Origin: Chloroflexota bacterium | GTDB lineage: Bacteria > Chloroflexota > Anaerolineae > B4-G1 | Direction of reading: 5' to 3' | Assembly (NCBI GenBank): GCA_030596915.1 | Contig: JAUVSX010000022.1 | Coordinates: 1-14,222 of the forward strand | Length of the DNA stretch: 14,222 bases | Part shown: positions 1 through 6,864 of the stretch, one piece after another | Position numbering within the stretch: the stretch's first letter is position 1 | How the letters are laid out: every line of letters starts with the position of its first letter | Translations under genes and position numbers: made by a program | Notes under the pieces: model-generated | Databases searched by the model: none | The model's input: the letters and a program-made list of their open reading frames with translations, nothing else | Told to the model about the DNA's origin: nothing

Positions 1-59
1 TCAATCGGTTCGGCTCACTGCCCCATCTGACACACGGCGCAGCGAGGTGAACTTCCGGC

Positions 60-683
60 TCAGCTTGTCCCGAACTCGGCCTCGACCGCCTGCGCGATTT
101 CCTCGTTCTCAGCGGCCTTATCCGCAGCCTCTTCGGTCTCCTTGCTCAGGTCGGTCACGTGCATGTCGGCATCGAACGTCCTCAGGTATGCGACCGCCCG
201 CTCCGCGTCCTCATCCTTCACCAGAATCAGCACAGCGGATTTCTTGCGCGTGAGGCCCTTCGACACACCTTTCAAGAACTTGTCGTCGATACCGTGGTCA
301 CTTACAGCGCCGTAGACCGCGCCGATGCCCAGTCCCCACAGGAGACCGCCAATCGGCCCGCCGAGCAGGAGCCCAGCCAGCAGGCCCCAGAACGCACCCC
401 GCTTGGCTCCCTTGCCCGCCGTCACCTCTTTGGTCTGCTTGATCTTGACCTGGCCGTTCGCGGCCCTATGCAGGATGACGGCATCCTCCAGCTTGACATC
501 GGCCTCTTTGGCCTTTGCCAGGATGTTCTTCAGGACCCCCTTCGCGATCTCCGGGTCCTCCTCGACGACGGAGCCGGCCGGGAAGCCAACAACTGCGCCG
601 GAAGGCGTCGCCACCGGATCCCTCATCGCCTCCGCGACAACTTCCCCTTCTTCATCGAATATGAGGGCGATCAAAACACTCAT
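60..683 (-). CDS. DUF1269-like membrane protein
   Basis: The 207-aa product resembles the DUF1269 (COG4803) family of small membrane-associated proteins; the family has no established biochemical role that I can name. An N-terminal alpha/beta-like segment (about residues 1-85, starting MSVLIALIFDEEGEVV) is followed by a glycine-rich hydrophobic hairpin (about 96-127, with GLLAGLLLGGPIGGLLWG), the hallmark of the family. A second alpha/beta-like segment (148-178, AVLILVKDEDAERAVAYL) and an acidic, Glu/Ala-rich helical tail follow. The start is supported by GGAGG six bases upstream of the ATG. It lies 142 bp downstream of the DUF4203-like gene on the same strand and could be cotranscribed with it. 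Family assignment rests on sequence pattern recognition only; function is unknown. Confidence 0.8.
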   Translation of the reverse strand: MSVLIALIFDEEGEVVAEAMRDPVATPSGAVVGFPAGSVVEEDPEIAKGVLKNILAKAKEADVKLEDAVILHRAANGQVKIKQTKEVTAGKGAKRGAFWGLLAGLLLGGPIGGLLWGLGIGAVYGAVSDHGIDDKFLKGVSKGLTRKKSAVLILVKDEDAERAVAYLRTFDADMHVTDLSKETEEAADKAAENEEIAQAVEAEFGTS

Positions 684-825
684 GTAACACCTCCAACTGA
701 GTTTGTACGCTGCCAGGTTGGGTGCATCGCTTTTCCCTGGCCTACGTCACACCTTGATACAGCCTGCCGGGGAACGCATTCCCCCCCCTGCATCTACCGC
801 GCTCGACCCGCGCCGCGCGAACGGG

Positions 826-1437
826 CTACCTCGTACTACCTCTAGCCTCGAACCTCTCACGCCACCCCTCGAGATTCGAGGCCTGGTAGACGATGCCGAC
901 TGCCGTCAGTACCAGCCACAGCATAAGCGTGATCCAATTCCCCTCGGAGAGGATGATCGTCCGATCCAGACGGTCCACGCCTGGCAGGATGAGATGCGCC
1001 CCGTCCAGAGCGGCGGCCGCGCCAGCCAAAGACGACGCGATGATGATGAGCTGGTCGAAGATCGCCAGCGCCAGAGGTATGCCAATGATCGCGCCGATGA
1101 ACGCACCGAGCAACATCAGGAGCTCGTTGACGCCCAGCGCGCCCGCGATGGCGAAGCCCACCGCCGCGCCGGTCCCGATCCCGACGAGGACGCGCCGGAT
1201 GGGCTCGAAGAAGTAGGCGAGCAACCCGAACCCCACGCCGCCGGCGATAGCCAGGACGAGCGACAGCCATCCAGCCGTGGCCGGCATCAGGCCTCCCAGT
1301 GCCACGCCCAGCCAGTAGCCGACCCCAACACCGAGCAAGCCGTAGTATAGCGGCAGGATAGCGTAGAAGAGCAGCAGGCCGAACGCCATCACGCCGATGC
1401 CTGCCCCGATGATTACCAGTCCTTCAACAATGTTCAT
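826..1437 (-). CDS. Seven-TM DUF4203/TMEM198-like membrane protein
   Basis: This 203-aa, very hydrophobic protein has about seven membrane segments (roughly 5-25, 28-50, 57-77, 82-100, 105-127, 128-146 and 165-187). They are rich in Gly and Ala, with small-residue motifs such as GVGVGYWLGVALGG and GAFIGAIIGIPLALAIF. The pattern matches the DUF4203 family (TMEM198/TM7S3-like), whose bacterial members have no defined substrate. The C-terminal tail is short and charged (WRERFEARGSTR), probably cytoplasmic. GGGAG lies just upstream of the ATG, and a good promoter lies about 67 bp upstream (see 1504-1532), so this gene probably begins a transcript that may include the DUF1269-like gene. A generic small membrane protein outside this family cannot be excluded. 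Confidence 0.75.
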   Translation of the reverse strand: MNIVEGLVIIGAGIGVMAFGLLLFYAILPLYYGLLGVGVGYWLGVALGGLMPATAGWLSLVLAIAGGVGFGLLAYFFEPIRRVLVGIGTGAAVGFAIAGALGVNELLMLLGAFIGAIIGIPLALAIFDQLIIIASSLAGAAAALDGAHLILPGVDRLDRTIILSEGNWITLMLWLVLTAVGIVYQASNLEGWRERFEARGSTR

Positions 1438-1503
1438 AGCTCCCGTCCTGTTCTGTCGTCACTGTGCGGATTCGTACGATGCGGACCCACCGAAGACAGC
1501 GGC

Positions 1504-1532
1504 ATTCTAGCATAGCTTGTGGGGCGCGTCAA
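1504..1532 (-). promoter_or_regulatory. Sigma-70 promoter of the DUF4203-like gene
   Basis: Read on the minus strand, TTGACG (1527-1532) and TAGAAT (1504-1509) are separated by exactly 17 bases, and TGC just before the -10 gives an extended -10. Predicted transcription starts near 1497, leaving a leader of about 60 nt before the ATG at 1437. This is the best match to the housekeeping promoter consensus I found in the window. Not experimentally supported. Confidence 0.6.
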
Positions 1533-1577
1533 TGTGCGGCGGGGGGGGCAGAATCAACGCAGAGGCGCAGAGGATCA

Positions 1578-1818
1578 ATCCGCAGATTTCGCAGATTGGG
1601 ACATCGGCAACCTGGCGCGGTACCGAGACGGTCACCGCTCGGCCCTGTAGCCACGGATTCCATTCCGCGCGCGACCGACGAGGACGCCCGGCCCTGTAGC
1701 CGCGGATTCCATTCCGCGCGCGACCGACAAGGACGCCCGTCGCCTATCTGCACCGCAATCCAATCTCACGCCAAGTCGCAAAGCCGCAAGGATTCTATCC
1801 GCAGATTTCACAGATTGG
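1578..1818. repeat. Direct repeat pair flanking a tandem duplication
   Basis: A 22-bp word beginning ATCCGCAGATTT occurs at 1578-1599 and 1797-1818 with one difference (CGCAG versus CACAG). The pair brackets the 49-bp tandem duplication. Short (A)CGCAGATT-type words like these recur between genes in many environmental bacterial genomes as far as I recall; their origin is not known to me. Confidence 0.7.
1642..1739. repeat. 49-bp tandem duplication, two copies
   Basis: Copy one is 1642-1690 and copy two 1691-1739; both begin GCCCTGTAGCC and end GGACGCCCG, and they differ at only two positions (CCACGG/CCGCGG and GACGAGG/GACAAGG). Each unit contains the inverted GC-rich core TTCCGCGCGCGA. The high identity suggests a recent duplication or ongoing copy-number change. 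Confidence 0.85.
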
Positions 1819-1844
1819 TACCCTCCAGAATCTGCGTAGTGCCA

Positions 1845-1874
1845 CCAGCACCGCCCTGAAAGAGGCGGTGCTGG
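1845..1874. repeat. 11-bp perfect hairpin
   Basis: CCAGCACCGCC (1845-1855) is the exact reverse complement of GGCGGTGCTGG (1864-1874), with an 8-base loop. It may be a back-up terminator for the minus-strand gene ending at 1981 or an insertion-derived palindrome; there is no clear T tract on either side. Confidence 0.6.
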
Positions 1875-1912
1875 CGCCCTGAGCGGACGACACCCTCGCG
1901 GTGTCCACTCCA

Positions 1913-1957
1913 GACCAAAGAGGGCAGACCCGGGAATGCTCCGGCTCTGCCCTGGTC
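1913..1957 (-). terminator. Probable terminator of the 305-aa lipoprotein gene
   Basis: This hairpin lies 24 bases past the stop of the minus-strand lipoprotein gene. GGGCAGA (1922-1928) pairs with TCTGCCC (1946-1952). CCGG/CCGG pairing (1930-1933 with 1941-1944) continues inside, and GACCA/TGGTC (1913-1917 with 1953-1957) continues outside after a 4-base bulge. On the transcribed strand the stem is followed by TCTTT, a short and imperfect U-run, so intrinsic termination is plausible rather than certain. Confidence 0.55.
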
Positions 1958-1980
1958 CTTGACCAACGTCTGCGTGCGTA

Positions 1981-2898
1981 CTACGGCGCGGTGATTGTGA
2001 AGCTCTCAGACTCGCCGTTGTTCATCGCGCGCGTCAGTTGGACGGCTGGCCCGGCTGTCACATTGCTGATCGTCACCTCGGCAACCAGTGGCACCGTCGC
2101 GCCAGCGCTATGGACGTATACGCTGATGGTATTCGCGCCGCTGTGCAACGTGATCGGGAAGGACACGTGCCGTCCCTCGGTCACGTGGCTGTGAACCACG
2201 CGCACGCCGTTGACATCGACGCTTAGCTGATCGCCATCCACCAACTGCGGATCGCGCAGCGTCAGCATCACGTTTCGGCTGTTGACGGTCACACCTTGCA
2301 GCGCGCTGCCCGCGTCCTTGTCGGGCTCCACCGGCATAAACTGCTCGACCCACACTTGGTCGTTGGCTGCCCACAGCACCCAATGGTCCGACTCGTTGTA
2401 TACGGGCCAACTCCCCTGCTGCGGGTTCTCCATCACGCTACCGAAGATCTCGACCCGGTTGGCATTCTCGGTCGTATAGTTGAGGTGGTAGCGAATGCCG
2501 TCCTTCGCCTGAGCCTCAGTCGGCACCGTGGCGAAGAAGTAGACGATTATCGGTGCCTGCCGGGGCGCCTCGGTGGCATTCACCCGCTCGCCCTGACTAA
2601 CCTGCTGCGCGACCACCGTTGCCGTGGCCCTCGCTGCGACGATTGTCGCGTTGACCGCGTTGATCTGGTCTGGCGACAGCGTTGGGTACCCTGCCTGTAC
2701 CGCCGCCTGTTCGACTGCAGCCAGGTCCTGCGGTGGCAGCGCCTCGATGGTCGCCGACAGGCCGGCCAGCTCGGAGGCCGACAGACCCTCCACCGTCGCG
2801 ACAACCTGTTCCGGTGTCATATCGCACGCGGACAGCAGCGCACTGGCCAGCAAGACCAATGTGGCGACCGCTCCGATTGTAACCCTTCTTCTGTTCAT
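1981..2898 (-). CDS. Predicted lipoprotein with two beta-rich domains
   Basis: The 305-aa product starts with a lipoprotein signal (MNRRRVTIGAVATLVLLAS) ending in the lipobox LSAC, so Cys25 would be lipidated and the protein anchored outside the cytoplasmic membrane. Residues 28-105 are Ala/Thr-rich and helical. Residues 114-195 look like an Ig-like beta domain (RYHLNYTTENANRVEIFG, then WVLWAANDQVWVEQF). Residues 203-303 form a second beta domain with the pattern LTLRDPQLVDGDQLSVDVNG...LHSGANTISVYV...ISNVTAGP, which I associate with uncharacterised Chloroflexota/cyanobacterial proteins but cannot name. An in-frame upstream ATG at 2997 was rejected because it overlaps a hairpin and lacks a ribosome site; the chosen ATG has GGAGG ten bases upstream. 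It follows the larger Ig/META lipoprotein gene by 130 bp. Function is unknown; a binding or adhesive surface role is inferred. Confidence 0.75.
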   Translation of the reverse strand: MNRRRVTIGAVATLVLLASALLSACDMTPEQVVATVEGLSASELAGLSATIEALPPQDLAAVEQAAVQAGYPTLSPDQINAVNATIVAARATATVVAQQVSQGERVNATEAPRQAPIIVYFFATVPTEAQAKDGIRYHLNYTTENANRVEIFGSVMENPQQGSWPVYNESDHWVLWAANDQVWVEQFMPVEPDKDAGSALQGVTVNSRNVMLTLRDPQLVDGDQLSVDVNGVRVVHSHVTEGRHVSFPITLHSGANTISVYVHSAGATVPLVAEVTISNVTAGPAVQLTRAMNNGESESFTITAP

Positions 2899-2962
2899 TG
2901 CTCGTAGCCCTCCATCCTCTCGCGCGCGCCGGGATCCGCCATAAGCGGCCGGCCTGTGCTTG

Positions 2963-3000
2963 GGCTTGCCAATCGCCCACTTGCGGGCGATTGGCAAGCC
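2963..3000 (-). terminator. 16-bp perfect inverted repeat between the two lipoprotein genes
   Basis: GGCTTGCCAATCGCCC (2963-2978) and its exact reverse complement (2985-3000) enclose a 6-base loop. It lies 29 bases past the stop of the 3029-5533 gene and 64 bases ahead of the next start. It lacks a U-tract, so it may be a Rho-independent terminator variant, a transcript-stabilising hairpin between cotranscribed genes, or a mobile palindrome. A smaller hairpin with GGATCCG arms (3007-3013 and 3019-3025) precedes it. Confidence 0.55.
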
Positions 3001-3028
3001 ACTCCGGGATCCGTTTGCCGGATCCTGA

Positions 3029-5533
3029 TCAGTTCATCTGCGACGCAACGATCTGGACGTAGCGAAGCACCTCGGTGCCTCCACTGTTCTTGATCACAAG
3101 CTCGCCGCCGCCTATCTGGAAGGTTGCCGCTGACCCCAGCGCCGCCACGTAGGCCTGCTCCTGCTGGTCGATTTCATCGCCGCAGAGCATCCCCGTCCCG
3201 CTCAGCGGGCCGATCGACAGGCTGCTACCGCTAACGGTGTAGCTGCCACTGTAGTTGTTGCAGCCGCCGTTCGCGCTCAGACCGCCGTCCGCGCCGAAGT
3301 AGGCGGTCACGTTCACACCGCCTACGGGGGCCTGCCCGTTCAGTGCCGTGAGCTGCCAGCTCGTGTTCGCTAGCGGGTTCTCCGGCGCGGCATCGCTCAC
3401 CGTGACCGATTTTTCGGCGGAGGCCATCTCGTTGATCGCGTTGCGCGCCTCGAGCCGGTAGCCCTTCGTGCCGGACGAGTTCAGGCAGTCCTGCGTGTTG
3501 CCACCCAGCGGGGCGTTGTCGAGGATGATGGCGCCATCCCTGAGCAGCTTCACGTTGGTCGTGCCCCCGCCCGTATCCCAGGTGATCTGAACGCACTGGT
3601 TAACCTCGATCGCGTTCGGTACGACATTGAAGGAGTTGATTATCGGCTTGGGCTCAGCCGGTACCGGTGTACTCGTCGGCGTGGGTTGCACCGGCACCTC
3701 CACCACCTGCAGCCGCCGTTCCATATCGCTGCTGCCGCCCGGGCCCGTTGCGAGAATGCGGTACGTGTAGTTGCGCACGCCTCCCGGGCAGTCCTGCAAC
3801 GATCCGCTGATGGGCGCCGGATCGCGCAGTGTATTGCTGCCGCGACTTATCGTCACTCGGTCCACCGTGCCCTGTACCTCCCACTGCACGTTGACGCAGT
3901 CACCGTAGTAGATCTGGTTGGGCGGATCGAGCGTGAACCGCTGGATGATGGGCGCCCCGATCGACTGCTCCACGTAGACCGTGACCTGCCGCAGCTCGAC
4001 CCGATCGTCCCGGTGGATGACGCGGATCTCATAGGTAGTCGAGTTCGACGGGCAGATTTGGCGGGTGCCAGTGCCGACCACCGGATACATGTTCCAGGGC
4101 TCTCCCAACGGATAGACGTACACTGCCTTGACGTCCGATGTGCTCCAGCGCAGCGTCGTGCATTCACCCTGCCTGATGTGGGTCCGGTCGACCGTGAAGC
4201 TCACGTGCGGCGATGGCGTCGACGTCGGTACCGGCACGGGTGTAGCCCCGGACACGGCCGATATAAACACCCACAGACGAGCGCCGAAGGGCACGCCGTC
4301 GCCGTTGGTCATTTGCCACAAGCCCTGGTAGACGCCCGGATTGACCGGGGCGACCAGGTTCACGTACGCATCATACTCTTGGCCCGCCGACACCTGCGCC
4401 GCGACTGCCGTCGGCACGCCTCCCATGCGGGCCGCGGGCGTATTGCCACCCACGTATACCACCTTGTACGAGCTATCCCACGTGCACGTGCCCGTGTTCT
4501 TCACGCGCCACCCCTTCTGGAAGGGCTGGCCCACACCGACCGGCGGCGCGACCGTCATGCCGTGGTCATCGTAGGTCAGATCAGCCACGTGGGCTACGCC
4601 GTTGATACAGCCTGGGGGCGTGACATCAGGTGGAGGCGGCCATTCTGTACCGGGAGGCGGCAGATCCGGAATGTCCTCTTCTTCCAGGTCGAAGTACTCG
4701 GTGACGAGATCGACGAGGCTTCCGTCGCCTCGCATCTCGATCAGCACTCGATTGATCCTGGTCCGCAACTCGTCGGCCCCGTCGGGGACGACGAGGGCTA
4801 TCAGTTGCTGGTTGAAGCCCTCAGCGATGACCGTGAAGTTGCCCACCTGCTCGAACTTGTCAGCAACCTCGTAGTCCAGCAGTAGGAGATCGATGTTCCC
4901 CTGGCCAAGGTCCGTCACCGCGTGGTCGGCCTGCTGGTAGATGAACAGATTGTCCTCGTCCATCAACCCCTCGTCGATGAGCGTTGACTGGATCCACTGC
5001 TCGTGAACGGTGCCACTCTGTACGCCCACGCGGTAGCCGCCCAGGGCCCTGGCCTCGGCAATGGTCTGCACGCCCCCTTCCGCAGCCAGCACGGCGTCAT
5101 TGCTGACGAAGTAGACGTCGCTGAAGTCGACAAAGGCGTCCCGCTCCGGCGTATAGGAGATAGCCGCGATGGCGGTGTCGCTCTGCCCAATCTGAAGGGC
5201 GCCGCCCAGACCATCGAACGCGAAGTCGTGGATGTCGACGTGCAGCCCCAGCCGCCGGCCGATCTCATGGATCAGGGCGATATCGAATCCGTCCAACTTC
5301 TGGTCGCGGTTGTAGAACGCGAACGGCGGGTAGTCGGCCGACGTGCCGACGACCAGCGTTCCGGATTTCTGCACGCGGTCCCAGACCGTCTCCGTCTCCT
5401 CCGCCGTCGGCGGCTCGGGGGTGGGCGTGGGCTCCTCCTTGCCAGAGCAGCCCGAACAGCCCGTCGAAGCCATCGCAGTCAGCGATGCGATCAGTACGAG
5501 CAATACCAATGTGATGTAGCGTCTCTTTGACAC
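3029..5533 (-). CDS. Lipoprotein fusing a solute-binding domain, Ig-like repeats and a META domain
   Basis: An 834-aa multidomain exported protein. It has a signal sequence with Cys26 in a loose lipobox (ASTGC), then a Thr/Pro linker. Next comes a family 3 solute-binding domain (about 55-282) with DYPPFAF, the GFDIAL motif, TPERDAFVDFSDVYF (Arg131 fits the ligand-carboxylate-binding position of amino-acid binders) and NIDLLLLDYEVADKF. A proline linker leads to an NBR1-type Ig domain (about 310-427; FQKGWRVKNTGTCTW, then PGVYQGLWQMTNGDGVPFG). Three Ig-like modules follow (about 443-522, 528-612, 628-713), each with a Cys pair near GECTTLRW/ICPS, GDCVNVQW/DCPG and NQCVQITW/DCLN. A C-terminal META (HslJ-like) domain ends it (about 719-830; NTSWQL, SANGGCNNYSGSY, MLCGDEIDQQEQAY). 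A GTG start is chosen: AGGAGG lies six bases upstream and the signal sequence begins there. The in-frame ATG at 5653 adds an implausible leader. No permease or ATPase genes adjoin, so sensing or binding rather than transport is inferred. Confidence 0.85.
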   Translation of the reverse strand: MSKRRYITLVLLVLIASLTAMASTGCSGCSGKEEPTPTPEPPTAEETETVWDRVQKSGTLVVGTSADYPPFAFYNRDQKLDGFDIALIHEIGRRLGLHVDIHDFAFDGLGGALQIGQSDTAIAAISYTPERDAFVDFSDVYFVSNDAVLAAEGGVQTIAEARALGGYRVGVQSGTVHEQWIQSTLIDEGLMDEDNLFIYQQADHAVTDLGQGNIDLLLLDYEVADKFEQVGNFTVIAEGFNQQLIALVVPDGADELRTRINRVLIEMRGDGSLVDLVTEYFDLEEEDIPDLPPPGTEWPPPPDVTPPGCINGVAHVADLTYDDHGMTVAPPVGVGQPFQKGWRVKNTGTCTWDSSYKVVYVGGNTPAARMGGVPTAVAAQVSAGQEYDAYVNLVAPVNPGVYQGLWQMTNGDGVPFGARLWVFISAVSGATPVPVPTSTPSPHVSFTVDRTHIRQGECTTLRWSTSDVKAVYVYPLGEPWNMYPVVGTGTRQICPSNSTTYEIRVIHRDDRVELRQVTVYVEQSIGAPIIQRFTLDPPNQIYYGDCVNVQWEVQGTVDRVTISRGSNTLRDPAPISGSLQDCPGGVRNYTYRILATGPGGSSDMERRLQVVEVPVQPTPTSTPVPAEPKPIINSFNVVPNAIEVNQCVQITWDTGGGTTNVKLLRDGAIILDNAPLGGNTQDCLNSSGTKGYRLEARNAINEMASAEKSVTVSDAAPENPLANTSWQLTALNGQAPVGGVNVTAYFGADGGLSANGGCNNYSGSYTVSGSSLSIGPLSGTGMLCGDEIDQQEQAYVAALGSAATFQIGGGELVIKNSGGTEVLRYVQIVASQMN

Positions 5534-5871
5534 GTCCTGCCTCCTGTTCGGTCTACGACGTAGGAACCACCCGTCCTCGTGATTCTGTGGCCAGATGGTG
5601 GCCAGCCCCCAACCGCACCCTACTCCTCCGAGGGTCGGGCCCAACGGCCCCATACCTCACTGGCCTGACTGTCCGGGCCCTGGCGCGTTGCCCGAATGCT
5701 GGCCGATACACAGCACGCTGCCGGAATTGTGAAACAGGCACCGTGCAACAACCGTGCATCTGGCAGTACGCTCATAGTACCATATCCTGCGCCGCAGAGC
5801 AACGCAGAAAAGACGTATTCGTCTCTGCCGAAATGCGCAACTTGCCTACGTATTTGTGCGTAGGGCAGAGC

Positions 5872-5918
5872 ACCTTCCCGGAAGCTCCGAGCCCTCGGAA
5901 GGCCGCTTCCGGGAAGGT
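5872..5918. repeat. Dispersed palindromic repeat, copy A
   Basis: ACCTTCCCGGAAGC (5872-5885) is the exact reverse complement of 5905-5918, with the inner core CCGA/TCGG (5887-5898). The element matches 11875-11924 at 40 of 43 aligned bases plus a 3-base insertion, so it belongs to a dispersed family in this genome (REP-like or MITE-like). Confidence 0.8.
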
Positions 5919-5921
5919 ACG

Positions 5922-5968
5922 CCACGTCGGCGGAGACCTGACACGTTCTGGTCGCGCCGATCAATTCG
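5922..5968 (+). repeat. 47-bp dispersed repeat, copy 1
   Basis: Starts CCACGTCGGCGGAGACCTGA and ends GATCAATTCG. It matches 6165-6211 at 42 of 47 positions in the same orientation, 243 bp apart. It begins four bases after the palindrome at 5872-5918. Confidence 0.8.
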
Positions 5969-5972
5969 CCGA

Positions 5973-6052
5973 AAACCTGACAGGTTTCTGGGTCTTCGAT
6001 CATCAGCGCACGCCTGCCCTGGCGGGCAGGTTCTCGAAAACCTGTCAGGTTT
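5973..6052. repeat. Inverted pair of AAACCTG palindromes
   Basis: AAACCTGACAGGTTT (5973-5987) and AAACCTGTCAGGTTT (6038-6052) are reverse complements of each other, and each is also a palindrome around its central base. They bracket 50 bp with a further hairpin at 6013-6030. Degenerate copies of the CCTGACAG/CTGTCAGG word occur at 5937, 6152, 6180 and 6265. Confidence 0.75.
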
Positions 6053-6164
6053 ACACTGCATTGCCGTGGCGAAGCGCTCCGGCAGGGACCGCCCCCGGGC
6101 TTGTTGTGATCACTATGTATGACATGGTGGCTAATTGGGGCGAAAACAAGGTGTCAGGTTTCTA

Positions 6165-6211
6165 CCACGTCCGCGGAGACCTGACAGCTTTTGGTCGCGC
6201 CGATCTATTCG
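6165..6211 (+). repeat. 47-bp dispersed repeat, copy 2
   Basis: Second copy of the unit at 5922-5968, starting CCACGTCCGCGGAGACCTGA and ending GATCTATTCG; five substitutions and no gaps separate the copies. Confidence 0.8.
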
Positions 6212-6267
6212 ATGGGCCGCCTGTGCGCGAGAATACCCACGCTGCGAAGCGAATCATCGGAAATCTG

Positions 6268-6621
6268 TCAGGTCTTACCCTCGTCCGCGTCAGCCAGCGA
6301 TCTGGCGTAGCGGACGCCGAGCACAGTGATGAGCAGCACGCTCACAACGAGCAGGAGGGCGATAATGAGGAAGTAGGCTGGCAACCAGGCCTCCGGGATC
6401 AGGAAGCCCAAGAGTGTGGCGGCGATGATTCCCACGCCGACCACGAACAGCCGCCGTCCGGCCCAGGCGTTCGCCGGATACCAAATGCCCGGGTTATCGA
6501 GCGTGAGCTGGATACGAAAGCCGTACCACTGGTTTGGCTTGACCTTGCCGCGCACCAGCGGGATCGATAGGCCAGTGAGCAGCAGGCCCGTCAGGATACA
6601 GACGATGACGATAGCCAGCAT
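6268..6621 (-). CDS. SdpI-family small membrane protein
   Basis: The 117-aa product has three membrane segments (about 1-23, 58-78 and 82-103) and, between the first two, the SdpI/YhfL-type signature KPNQWYGFRIQLTLDNPGIW followed by YPANAWAGR (about 28-56). In Bacillus subtilis SdpI gives immunity to the SdpC toxin and signals to the SdpR repressor; many other bacteria carry orphan members of unknown role. No SdpR-like repressor or toxin gene is seen here, so immunity is not claimed. The second in-frame ATG (6621) is chosen because GAGG lies six bases upstream, while the first (6642) has no ribosome site. The stop codon lies inside a degenerate copy of the CTGTCAGG repeat (6261-6276), so the tail (DADEGKT) may have been reshaped by repeat insertion. 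Confidence 0.75.
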   Translation of the reverse strand: MLAIVIVCILTGLLLTGLSIPLVRGKVKPNQWYGFRIQLTLDNPGIWYPANAWAGRRLFVVGVGIIAATLLGFLIPEAWLPAYFLIIALLLVVSVLLITVLGVRYARSLADADEGKT

Positions 6622-6764
6622 GTTCGCCTCAGAAGGATCCATGTTGACGGCTGGACGCGGAGATCAGTGTTTGGGTTCGTCCCAACGGCTCTTGCCATTG
6701 GGGTCGGCCGTCAGCCGTTGGCTTCGGCCTTTCCCCAGGCGTCGTCGTCGTGATGTCGCTCAAA

Positions 6765-6861
6765 GGACTGGCAGTCCACCGCCGTGCCAACGACCGGTTG
6801 GATGGGCTATCTTCCGATAGCGTCTTGCCCGCGGGCGCCGCCTTCGCAGGACTGCCAGTCC
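6765..6861. repeat. 97-bp nested inverted-repeat element
   Basis: GGACTGGCAGTCC (6765-6777) and GGACTGCCAGTCC (6849-6861) are exact reverse complements. They enclose a hairpin CCAAC/GTTGG (6787-6801), a hairpin GCTATC-TTCC-GATAGC (6806-6821; a GGAA tetraloop on the minus strand) and the palindrome GCCCGCGGGC (6827-6836). It abuts the stop codon of the 6865-7716 gene and could terminate or stabilise its transcript, or be a MITE-like element. Confidence 0.65.
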
Positions 6862-6864
6862 GAT

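Larger units (their letters stand above)
1438..1980. other. Repeat-rich intergenic region
   Basis: No credible gene is present: open frames here are short and translate repeats. The region holds the promoter at 1504-1532, a direct repeat pair flanking a 49-bp tandem duplication, Cys/Gly-type low-complexity tracts such as GCAGAGGCGCAGAG near 1559 and CGCAAAGCCGCAAGG near 1777, and three hairpins (1845-1874, 1889-1905, 1913-1957) just beyond the end of the 1981-2898 gene. Confidence 0.7.
5534..6267. other. 734-bp intergenic region built of palindromes and dispersed repeats
   Basis: I see no credible gene: open frames on both strands translate repeats and show no family features. Besides the repeats listed separately, it contains a tandem GTGGCCAG pair (5587-5594 and 5598-5605), a hairpin AGACG-TATT-CGTCT (5811-5824, extended by GCAG/CTGC), a hairpin CCTACG/CGTAGG (5845-5864) and a hairpin CCTGCCC-TGGC-GGGCAGG (6013-6030). 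I found no convincing promoter for the downstream 3029-5533 gene. Confidence 0.7.

Noticed and set aside
2899..2997. Longer N-terminus for the 305-aa lipoprotein from the ATG at 2997
   Set aside because: It would start inside the 16-bp inverted repeat and move the lipoprotein signal inward; GGAGG precedes the ATG at 2898.
3686..4885. 399-aa plus-strand open frame opposite the fusion gene
   Set aside because: Shadow frame, His/Arg-rich, with no recognisable domain, against a multidomain protein on the other strand.
5534..5653. Longer form of the binding-domain fusion starting at the ATG at 5653
   Set aside because: The 40 extra residues have no signal or family features and would bury the lipoprotein signal; the GTG at 5533 has AGGAGG at ideal spacing.
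5811..5864. Possible CRISPR-like or tRNA-like hairpin cluster
   Set aside because: The hairpins differ in sequence, have no regular spacing or spacers, and do not form a tRNA cloverleaf.
5620..6003. 127-aa minus-strand open frame in the intergenic repeats
   Set aside because: Its residues derive from the palindrome and the AAACCTG repeats; no coherent domain and no ribosome site.
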